Assembly: GCA_947179485.1 (NCBI GenBank)
Contig: OX359246.1
Coordinates: 34,823,632 to 34,887,631, forward strand
From: Allacma fusca
Lineage: Eukaryota > Arthropoda > Collembola > Symphypleona > Sminthuridae
Length of the DNA: 64,000 nt
Direction of reading: 5' to 3'
Part shown: in pieces, positions 43,101-51,068 of the stretch
Layout: the number at the start of each line of letters is the position of its first letter
Position numbering within the stretch: the stretch's first letter is position 1
Position numbers and translations under genes: made by a program
The notes under the pieces: model-generated
Seen by the model: the letters and a program-made list of their open reading frames with translations, nothing else
The model's database searches: none
Told to the model about the DNA's origin: nothing

Positions 43101-43957
43101 GATCGATGCGGGCAATAGGGTAACGATCTTTAATAGTGACGTCGTTTAGTTCGGAATAATCTACTGTAACTCTAAAAGTACCGTCAGATTTGGGGCGTAT
43201 AACTGTATTGAAAGCCCAGGGCCCAGTGCATGGTTTTATTAAGCCTAGGTCCAACCACTCGGTAACAGTGTTGGTTAGAATTGTCTTTTTAGCCTCGTTC
43301 ATGAAGCGGGGCTTCTGATAGATAGGTTTAGCATTACCGGTGTCAATCTCATGCTCATATAGAGTACATAAGCCCGGGCGGGCGGAGAAAACGTGTCGGT
43401 ATTTCAATAGAAGGGATCTACAACGGACTCTATCGGGGGTCGAAAAGAACTCTGACCCAGAGAGCCTATCTACGTCTAGTGGGACATCCGTGAACATACA
43501 TATTTCATTCCGGAGTGGGAAATTCTCAAACGCCCATTGTACATCGTGGAAGTCTCTAAAGTGCCAATTGTTGCTTTCTACATCTATAACTATCTTAAGT
43601 GAAGAAATGAAATCTCTACCAAGAATAACATCTCTAGGTAAACTGGGAATAATTAGAAATTTGCGGCAGCATGCTTTGCCATAAAACGTAAATCTAAGTA
43701 GAACTTCCCCAATTGCAGAGCAAGAGCCTTGCGCAAGAATAATGGGGGTATCATTCAACCGAACAAGAGAACGAGACTTAACATTAGAATAAACTTTATT
43801 ACTTATAAAACTACAGGTGCTTCCTGTATCTAAGAGCCCAGAGTAGGCTGTGGCGAAGAAGGCAATATTTACAAGCGGAATATTATCCGGTCGTGAGAGG
43901 AGTAATTCAATAGGCCGAGAGTCTGAAAGGTACAGAGTCTCGGCTACTGGCCGTTTC
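40132..43957 (-). CDS. pol: Gypsy Pro-Pol polyprotein (-1 frame relative to gag)
   Basis: The frame is open from the gag overlap (about 43957) to TGA at 40132-40134. About 1270 codons are expected as a Gag-Pro-Pol fusion. Protease DTGS is at about 43819-43830. Reverse transcriptase has SDLVKAYHQI and the YFDD box (YFDDII). RNase H has TTDGSATGLG, SASEIECLA and TDHRAL. Integrase has an HHCC finger (HSSPISGHFG...H..C..C), then D (LSIDLMGPY), D (MSDRGSQF) and E (NAVEAYNK). A GPY/F-like RFEGPF module follows, then a Pro-rich tail. No in-frame ATG precedes the protease, so frameshift expression is required. Confidence 0.95.
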
Positions 43958-45227
43958 CCTTAAGGGAGGGACAGTTCGATTTGTAGTGGCCAGTCTCCTT
44001 GCATTTGTAGCATGTGATGGTGGACATGTCTACCGGCCGTTTAGGGGAAGGACTACGGCTCGGCTGGGGTCGGCCTCGTGGCCCAGGGCTAGGAGAACGA
44101 TGGGTGCTCTCACGGGAGCTTGACCGAAAGCGATTCCCGGCCGTATTTCCAGAGTTCTCTCGGGGTCTTTCTCGAGATCTATCCCTAGAGGCACGGCTAG
44201 TTCCTGAGTTATGAAAATAGCGGAACGGATCAATAGCCGGGAACTTCAACTTGAGGTCAGCCTCAGTGGGTTGACCTGGTGTAGTCAAATGTGACTCTAT
44301 CCCCGAAGATTTAAGAGAGCGGGCAGGAACCCAAGCACAAGACGGCTCTAAAGATTGCTCGGACTCCCGCGGGAGCTTATAGTCGCGAGTGTGCTTAATT
44401 TGCTCCTGAATAACGTGTGCAGCGCTGGCGAGTTCTCGCATGGTGCGGAAAGTGCGATTCATGACGTAGAATCTGTATTCGGGGTGCATGAGAGAAATAA
44501 TCTTGGCTACCTTAACATCGTCACTAGCATTGGGTTCAAGCCGCATATAGTAGCAGTTAATAGCCTGAATAAAAGAAGTGAGGGGCTCATCGGGGCCCTG
44601 GTAGCGCTCGTCTAATTCTTTCCGCAATTCTACGGAATAGCCCACAGCTTGAAACTCTCGCCTGAGCGCTACTTTAAACGCGTCGAGTGTAGCAAAAGGT
44701 CCTAAAAATCTAAGCCAGCGATAGGCAGGACCGTCGAGAGAAAGTGGCAGAACTTTAGCCAACATGTCGGCATCAGAATATCCGACTGCAATTTGGTAGC
44801 GCTCAAGCTCCTCGATATAATCAAAGGGAGTCTTTCTATCTGAAGCTCCACTGTATTTGGGGATCTTAATGTCGCATGTGCGTAGTAAAGGAGACACTCG
44901 GTCTATCTGCGGTTGAGCTGCATGAGCTCCTGCAGCATGGGCTTGTCCCCGATTGGCTGCAGCGGCAGCAGCATTAGCAGCATTAGAAGCGGCTGCCGAA
45001 GCAGCTGTAGCTCTGGCTAATTCTTGTCGGAGCTGCTCTATGCGTAATTGATTTTCCGCATTAAGTCTATCGGACAATAGTGTCCAAAACGGAGCATGCA
45101 TGTCCGCGTTCATAAACTGCTGCATAATAGATTCAGTAATGGACTCAAGTGTAATTTGGGGACCGTCTTCCTGGCCGCTTGCCCCTTCAGCTTCAGGCTG
45201 GGCATTTCTCCTACCACGTCCTGACAT
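43944..45227 (-). CDS. gag: Gypsy Gag polyprotein
   Basis: 427 aa from ATG 45227 (MSGRGRRN). It has an Ala-rich region near residues 70-105, a capsid-like retrotransposon Gag domain (FDYIEELERYQIAVGY ... AYRWLRFLGPF ... LRREFQ), an Arg/Ser-rich linker, and a single CCHC zinc knuckle (CYKCKETGHYKSNC) near the C-terminus for RNA packaging. TAG stop at 43944-43946. Confidence 0.95.
   Translation of the reverse strand: MSGRGRRNAQPEAEGASGQEDGPQITLESITESIMQQFMNADMHAPFWTLLSDRLNAENQLRIEQLRQELARATAASAAASNAANAAAAAANRGQAHAAGAHAAQPQIDRVSPLLRTCDIKIPKYSGASDRKTPFDYIEELERYQIAVGYSDADMLAKVLPLSLDGPAYRWLRFLGPFATLDAFKVALRREFQAVGYSVELRKELDERYQGPDEPLTSFIQAINCYYMRLEPNASDDVKVAKIISLMHPEYRFYVMNRTFRTMRELASAAHVIQEQIKHTRDYKLPRESEQSLEPSCAWVPARSLKSSGIESHLTTPGQPTEADLKLKFPAIDPFRYFHNSGTSRASRDRSRERPRENSGNTAGNRFRSSSRESTHRSPSPGPRGRPQPSRSPSPKRPVDMSTITCYKCKETGHYKSNCPSLKGNGQ
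43953..43959 (-). promoter_or_regulatory. -1 ribosomal frameshift slippery heptamer GGGAAAC
   Basis: On the minus strand G GGA AAC is read with GGA AAC as gag codons. It lies 6 nt before the gag stop, and the pro-pol frame is exactly -1. This is the X XXY YYZ form used by retroviral gag-pro sites. No downstream pseudoknot was evaluated. Confidence 0.85.
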
Positions 45228-45699
45228 ACTGACTACGTGGAAAATTCTACAACAACAAGTAAACTGCTAGGCTACAACCTGTGAAGGAGAGCCAATCAGA
45301 CTAACTTAACTAACTCGGCAATCAAAAACCGTGAGGGAATGACTACTATACCGTAGTGCAGCCGTGAGGAAGCAACTACACAAGATCCACTGCCCAGGGA
45401 GCTCGTGAGAGTTGTGGGCAAAATCCTCTCTCTCCCTGCAAGTAAGAGATGGCCCCACAATCTATAGCCCTAACGAAGACTACTTGAGATAATATTCGCT
45501 AGGTGGCCGTGCTAAGAGAGTGGACTAAAATACACCTACTCGTGAAAGTAGCTAGCCTAATTACTTAAACCTAATCCTAGATTAATTAGAAGTAATTAAC
45601 CTAACTCTTAATCTAGATCCTACTTCAATAAAAGTAGCTAAATAAATCTAACCTAACTAATCTATCTGTGAGATGGAGACAGCACAGAAAAATAACTCT
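45228..45699. other. Gypsy 5' leader between PBS and gag
   Basis: Untranslated leader of about 470 bp. It probably holds packaging and dimerisation signals. No ORF is seen. Confidence 0.7.
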
Positions 45700-45717
45700 A
45701 TCCTGGCAGGATCGCCA
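45700..45717 (-). other. Primer-binding site complementary to a tRNA-Arg 3' end
   Basis: TGGCGATCCTGCCAGGAT on the minus strand starts 2 nt after the 5' LTR. Its reverse complement ends in GGATCGCCA, as expected for the acceptor end plus CCA of an arthropod tRNA-Arg. The 412/mdg1 lineage also uses tRNA-Arg. The isoacceptor is inferred. Confidence 0.8.
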
Positions 45718-45719
45718 CT

Positions 45720-46945
45720 TGTAATGAACCACCCTGGTTATTACCTGTGCTATGTAATAAGGGGAGTCTCATATACAAAAACTCTGAATAAATAATTTTC
45801 GGTTTATTCAATAATCCCAGTGATAGAGTTATAATAATATTCCAGGCACCCTTTTACCGTGAGGTAGATGCGCAAATAAATATAAACAATACGAATGACG
45901 TCTCCCCTAGACCATAATTACACCCTTACATAAGTCGTCATAGCTCGGATATTAATAATAATTAGAGACAATAATCCGTATAATAGTGAGGGCCCACACT
46001 TGTGGTAGTAGTACAAGTTTTGACAATTATATTGGGCTCAGGTTAACATACAGACTCATCCTTAATTATAGGTATTATAAAAAATCTCTGTATTTGAATG
46101 GGGTAGGGTTAGGGGTATAAAGAGAGTTCCCTGGAAGGAGTATTCCTCGGCAGAATGCCCTAAGCCTAAGAGGAGGCCCTACTCTGCACCTCTAACGAGA
46201 GTGTAGAGTCCTATTAGGGCCGGACCCTATCCCACAAGTACGGGAAAGTGGGTACCTGCAGGCTAATATATGCCGTGGAAGTGGCTAGGGACTTAGGCAG
46301 CACACAACCGAGAAATTAGAGGCATATACGCATAGAATAGATTTAATAATAATTTAATATAGAGCCAATATACGGAAAATAAATATGCTGCAACAATATA
46401 GCAGGGCCAATAAGGCTACAGCAATATAGAAGAATAGATAGGGTAGGTAATCATAAATGCCCAGGTCGTACCTATGAAGATTTCCTCGTTGAGAGAAATC
46501 CTACAGGACAGGGTATGGAGAATCGTACCTGCAAATATAAAAAAGTCAAGTAGGTAGGGATGACTCTGCATGTCCCACCAAACGGCATACCCTAATAAAA
46601 TAATAGTAGGGAAATTATGAAAGGGTTCTCACCGATAGATGTGGGATTATGCCGAAAACAGTCACTCTGATATATGAGGCAGGCAACTGTGAAGAGAGAT
46701 GAGAGTATGTGAGGACATGTGTGGAGGAATAGAGGAAAGAAGTGTAGGGTTATGTGGAAGCTGGCAGGGGAGAAAGAGTGGCTGAGGGAAAGGTAGCTCC
46801 GCCCACGCGGTAGATTTAGTAGTTTGAGTTGTACTGTGTGTGTGTGGGAGCAGGAGTAATTCAGGTAAGTTTTTTTTTTCCTTTTTATAATCTTAGTTTA
46901 ATTAATCATCATTAGGTTAACATATAATTTATTATAATCATAACA
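45720..46945 (-). repeat. 5' LTR of the Gypsy element
   Basis: Identical by eye to 37191-38416. On the coding strand a TATAAAAAGG box (46880-46889) lies close to the LTR start, so U3 is very short and transcription should begin near 46850. Confidence 0.95.
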
Positions 46946-47319
46946 GTTTATACTTATAGCTTATCATGCTCCCTCCGTGACTTCGACTGTACTCATAAAA
47001 ATCAGTTAGGTCAAGTTTAGCTCCGGCATCCACGTAGCCCATACGCTGACCTGGCTTATGACACTCGTGCGATTCGGAGTCTGGCATATAGTTTGCGCAA
47101 TCTATACAAAAATGCCTAGTCTCCAGATGTCCTTCGTAATTACAGTACGATCGGCAGTAAAAGGGACAGTTAACCATGGGACACCGTAAAACCTATAAAA
47201 AAATTCACCACTTATAATGTGTATCTATATTGTAATTTATTTGAATAATAGTTTAAAATATTATTACTTACATTGTTATTGGTTCCGGAACGAATCGGCT
47301 GAGGAGGCTGCAAATTCAT
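46946..47319 (-). CDS. Polinton family B DNA polymerase, N-terminal part (exon 1 and start of exon 2)
   Basis: Exon 1 (47272-47319) encodes MNLQPPQPIRSGTNNN. An 79-bp intron with GTAAGT and TTATAG ends follows. Exon 2 starts at 47192 and runs into the Gypsy target duplication at 46946-46949. It carries Cys/His pairs (CPFYCRSYC...H...H and CIDCANYMPD...H.CH), probably a zinc-binding N-terminal module. The frame leaving this piece agrees with the frame entering at 37190 once one copy of the duplication is discounted, showing it is the same gene. The intron in a Polinton polymerase gene is noteworthy. Confidence 0.82.
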
Positions 47320-47575
47320 TTTTGTATCACTTCTCTTCAGTGCAATAGTTTCTTCAGAGAACCAAGAGCAAACTAAAGTTTTCATCCCTTGTCATCTCTT
47401 GACACTCCATCCGAGGGAAGTCGCCCCTCCTTCCATGCCGTGTAAAAGGTTCGTCCCACTTTGAGAAGCTTTGTTGTTACGTATAGGCCTAATATAACAA
47501 GCAATACTAAATATACAAGTTGCAGTATGTGTTAAACATATATCACATAATATACATAATAGGAATATGGTGAAA
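47320..47575. other. Upstream region of the Polinton polymerase, no gene seen
   Basis: Expected to contain the polymerase promoter and possibly the element end. No clear terminal inverted repeat was seen against 20.9-23.5 kb. Confidence 0.35.
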
Positions 47576-47854
47576 CTACTTACTCATCCAATTTTCTGTC
47601 TGTGTAGTGTACCAATCGTATTCTGGTCTGAAATCGGTGCTGCTATTCTTCTGCCCAGTTAAGAGTCTTTTCAAAACTATTTCCAAACCGCTTGGTATGA
47701 TTTCGCTGCTCCCGCTTGCAAAATCTTTTTGCTGCAGTTCGCCTTGGCTTAATTTTGCTTCAATATTGTTTAATAATTCCATAGAATTGTTTTTTCCTGC
47801 AATGGACGCAAAATTAGCGCAAGCCATCACAACAAATACAAGTATTATCATCAT
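47576..47854 (-). CDS. Putative small secreted protein, 92 aa
   Basis: The ORF begins MMIILVFVVMACANFASIAG, a convincing signal peptide, then a polar mature region ending DWYTTQTENWMSK. A minus-strand TATAAAA at about 47910-47916 lies about 55 bp before the ATG. The last codons contain GTAAGT, so the protein may continue by splicing. It overlaps, in antisense, the intron and acceptor of the plus-strand gene at 47917, and the TATA-like string is that acceptor's complement. It may be a real short gene or a chance ORF. Confidence 0.35.
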   Translation of the reverse strand: MMIILVFVVMACANFASIAGKNNSMELLNNIEAKLSQGELQQKDFASGSSEIIPSGLEIVLKRLLTGQKNSSTDFRPEYDWYTTQTENWMSK

Positions 47855-47916
47855 GGTGACAAGAATGATAGTGATAAATTTGCCTATTCTTACCCAAGTT
47901 TTATTTCATTTTATAG

Positions 47917-49292
47917 GAGAAGAAAATACCCTTTTCCCGGGCAAAGGAAACTTGGGATGGACTTATTCACAGGAGGCACGTACCACTTAATCCCGTTGAA
48001 CTCCCTGCTGTAGCCCCTCCCCTCTTTACTCGTCCAAAGAAACGTATTCAGCCGATCGAGTCAGAGAGTGAGAGTGAGACACCTGCAGACGAGCCCTGCA
48101 GTTCTAACGCTCTCAGCAATGTAATTAACTTGATCTTTCTAATTTCAGTTGATGTATATCGCGGAGCAAATTAAACAATTTTTATTTGAAGGCTTAAATT
48201 TGGTTTATTCCTAGGTTTCCTATAAGATACCCAAACTTCAGCATACTGCTCCTAAAGTTAGTCCAAACTGTTGCAACTGTAAGTTCGAGTTAGAATGGCA
48301 GAAACAAAAGGTAGACTTTCTGATGGGTAGACGTTGTCAGGCAAAAGCTAGGCATGATGAACTTTGTGCCAAACTCTCTAAAAAAGATGAAGAGGTTCGA
48401 TTGAAGGACAAGATCATCCTGGACAGAGACAAAACTATTCAGGACAAGGACACAGCTTTACAGATCAAGGACAACGCCTTGCAGTCTAAGGACACACTCA
48501 TCCAGTCCTTGAAAGAGCTCCTGCTGTCTAAGGATTCCGAACTGAGCCTAATCCGAACTCAGTTGGCTGATGCAAATTCCCGCATCAATAACCACGAGGT
48601 AATTGTTACTTCTCAGTTCTGAAGTTATTTCATATCCATTTCTATCTTGAAAGCATACTATATTAGTCTCCTCTATGCCGTGCTCAACACAAAATTGGCT
48701 TCTAGATTTCATTACCACCTGTGGTAAATCAATACTTTGGACCCACACAACCTTGGGCTCGACCCCATCTTCGTCCACCCCCACCAATTCACTTTCGCTC
48801 CCAGGAAGCTCTCCCACCGCCCTTTATCAAAGTAAGTTTCTTACTTACCTGATTGTATTTGCGTTTTTTCCATGCAGCAAAATGATCATTCATATTTACA
48901 CATATTTTCATATTTTACAATTACAGTTTCCCATAGGGTTTGACCCTCCCAATGATACATACTACATATACTGTTCTGCCAAACCTATAGATCAGTATTG
49001 GCGTAATACTGCAGCAGTTATGCAAGCTTTGGTTACAATGTTTGGAGCAGGATCACAGATAACTTTGGAAGCAAAATGTTGTAAAGTTTTCTTTGAATCG
49101 CGCAGTTCTGGAGAAGAGAAATGGAAACATCTTCCAGAAAAAGATTTATTTGTTGAAGGGGTTCATATTAAAGTATGATAAATTGTTTATCTAAATATTC
49201 GCAATAGCAGCTCATTTTCCAGGTTACTTATGGTTTTGTTTCATTGACAGGTCCTCAAACCTCGGAGCAACAACTACCACAAGAAGAAATAA
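47917..49292 (+). CDS. Unrecognised gene with Lys/Asp-rich coiled coil and globular C-terminal domain (5' incomplete)
   Basis: Five phase-0 exons: 47917-48120, 48215-48598, 48706-48831, 48927-49172 and 49251-49292 (334 codons with stop). The first begins at a TTTTATAG acceptor, so at least one upstream exon is missing from this model. The order is a Ser/Glu acidic linker with a KKR motif (RPKKRIQPIESESES), a CC..C cluster (SPNCCNCKFE), a coiled coil built on KDK/QxKDxAL repeats (about 70 residues), a Pro-rich exon (RPHLRPPPPIHF), then a domain with YYIYCSAKPIDQYWRN and GAGSQITLEAKCCKVFFES. It ends NNYHKKK. I do not recognise the family. The missing 5' exon could lie left of the Polinton, in which case the Polinton would sit in its intron. 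Confidence 0.7.
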
Positions 49293-49497
49293 GCTTGCTC
49301 ATTTTTTAAATTTTTATTGCATTTTTATACATTTTAACCTAATATTTTTTTACACCACAGCATCCATATTACGTGACAATATATTGTGAAATTACTATGA
49401 TCTTTTTACTTTTTTAATTAAATACTAATTCCGATTGTAAAGCCTTTATCATGTATTACACGACAACTTAAACATTCAATTATTCCTGAAACTATAT
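49293..49497. other. 3' flank of the coiled-coil gene
   Basis: AT-rich 3' UTR and spacer. No feature seen. Confidence 0.4.
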
Positions 49498-49662
49498 GCT
49501 CCCTTTTCCTATACCTCCAACAATGTTGAAGGCCAGGAAAAAGGAAAATTCCGAGATTACTTGACCCCCGCCAAAAACCCAGATTAACTGACGGGGGGTC
49601 AAAAACAATAATTAATATGGACTACTCACTTAGTCCATTTTGCCTCTTCAGCGACGATATGT
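49498..49662. repeat. Reverse copy of the 16.1-16.6 kb inverted-repeat element
   Basis: Reading on the minus strand from 49662: CATATCGTCGCTGAAGAGGC, AAAATGG, then AGTAGTCCATATTAATTATTG and the GACCCCCCGTC hairpin, ending near AAAAGG at 49504. It matches the left copy in the same order but lacks the ~300-bp internal expansion. Confidence 0.8.
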
Positions 49663-49835
49663 AATTATACGGTACTTGACTCAACAGATATTGACTTTGG
49701 AGAAAGGGAGTTTCCAGAATGGATTCAATTTTGTTTACACATCAAAACAAATATAGACTTTCCCACGTACCTCCGTAGGTTAAGGGGTTTATAATATGCA
49801 GAGCTTCATTTTGATTTAAGGATTTGCTTAATAAA

Positions 49836-50660
49836 CAGGGCTGGAGTATTCGAAAAATATGGATACGATTCTGATTAGGATTAACCCTTAAGGATTCCAA
49901 TCCCAATTCAAATGTATTTGTTTCCAAAAATAAAAATTCCAATCCAATTTATTCGAATATTTTCTATGAATTCCAATATAATTCAAATATTAATAAATGG
50001 AAGTACTAGATTCCCGAAAAACATTGTAACTTTGCAATTAAATTTAAACCAGAAAGTATCTAAATTCGGCAATTATGAATGAAAATATGCCAGCTCATTT
50101 TATAAAGGCATTACTGCAAATCTACACATGTATCATAACCGTATAAAACTTGTTGATTCACTTTGTTTAACAGGGATATTCTAGTAGTAAAACAGTGAGC
50201 TGCATGCTTTTTCCCGTGACAAAATTAGACCCCTTTTTACCAATTGAGAAAATTACTGACAAATGAATTCATTGCATACAGTTTGCAGCAAATTCATTTC
50301 CAGAAAAAAATTATTATAGTTGCTCAGCGTCATTTTGTGGAGACAAACATAATCCTAAATTTTGTATTCCAATGGGTAGTTTAAAAAAGTTATGTAATGG
50401 CTGACTGAAAACTTCTTTTGTTGTTTGAATTTACGAGACAAACTTTGAAATGTCACGGATTTTTCGGATATTTAAGCATTGGATACAGTATTCAAATATA
50501 TTTTGAATACTAATTCGAATGCGGATATTTCTTTTCGATTCAATATAGATTTAAATACTTGAAAAAATATATTTACAAATACCAATTCCGATAAAAATAC
50601 CAAAAAATAGGAATGAAATACCGATTCCAATTCTAATTACGATTCGAATGACCAGCCCTG
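49836..50660. mobile_element. 825-bp hAT-like non-autonomous element
   Basis: Ends are CAGGGCTGGAGTATTCGAA and TTCGAATGACCAGCCCTG, terminal inverted repeats of about 18 bp. Flanking 8-mers are TTAATAAA (49828-49835) and GTAATAAA (50661-50668), a target duplication with one mismatch. The interior is rich in GATTCGAAT/ATTCCAAT motifs and has no ORF for a transposase. Confidence 0.87.
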
Positions 50661-50668
50661 GTAATAAA

Positions 50669-51068
50669 CTAGTGTTGAAATGAGGGTCATCCGAGTCAGC
50701 CCTAAGAAACCTGTCACCTGCTGGAGCATTGGTTTTAAAAGATTTTTTAATGTAGAGTAGACACCTTGAAAATATGCACTTTATAATTGGCCACTGAATT
50801 GTTTCTATAGTGTAGTTCTCTAGTGCTCATTGCGCTGAAGTTTACTTTTTGTAATAAAATAATTGACTGCGATCTTCCGTTCAGCTTAAAGTTTTATGTG
50901 TAAACGTTTTGAATAAGAAGGGTTTTAATTTCAGATAATAAAATTATTTAAAAAAAAAATTACGCACATATAATAATCCGTTAACTCATACAGCGACTAC
51001 TCTATCTCATATACATACGTCTTGCTCTTCATTCGCAAAATCTTTCTTCACTTCAGACTTTTCTTACC
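50669..51068. other. 3' flank of the RRM gene, no gene seen
   Basis: AT-rich spacer with a few AATAAA-like strings on the minus strand. No other feature. Confidence 0.4.

Larger units (their letters stand above)
37191..46945 (-). mobile_element. Gypsy-family LTR retrotransposon, 9755 bp, inside the Polinton polB gene
   Basis: Two 1226-bp LTRs appear identical by eye, starting TGTTATG and ending CATTACA on the coding (minus) strand. The 4-bp target duplication is GTTT at 37187-37190 and 46946-46949. Internal order on the minus strand is PBS, gag, protease, reverse transcriptase, RNase H, integrase, extra ORF, PPT. The pol order RT-RNaseH-INT identifies Ty3/Gypsy. All ORFs are open, so the copy may be recently active. 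Confidence 0.97.
23481..47319 (-). mobile_element. Maverick/Polinton DNA transposon (coding core), interrupted by a Gypsy element
   Basis: All genes run on the minus strand in the order polB, packaging ATPase, two small proteins, integrase, two large unknown/structural proteins, basic protein, major capsid protein, cysteine protease, Cys/His-rich protein and helicase. This complement defines Mavericks/Polintons, self-synthesising virus-like elements that replicate with their own polymerase and integrate by a retroviral-type integrase. Without the Gypsy insertion the core is about 14.1 kb, inside the family range. Neither terminal inverted repeat nor the usual 6-bp target duplication was found, so the true ends are unknown. 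The core is largely open, but polB is split and the capsid gene carries a frameshift, so this copy is not intact. Confidence 0.93.

Noticed and set aside
43758-43758. TTG at 43758 as pol start
   Set aside because: The frame is open upstream through the protease DTGS motif into gag, with a slippery site, so pol is a frameshift product.
47320-47560. Polinton terminal inverted repeat next to polB
   Set aside because: Compared by eye with 20.7-23.5 kb in inverted orientation. No match of useful length was found.
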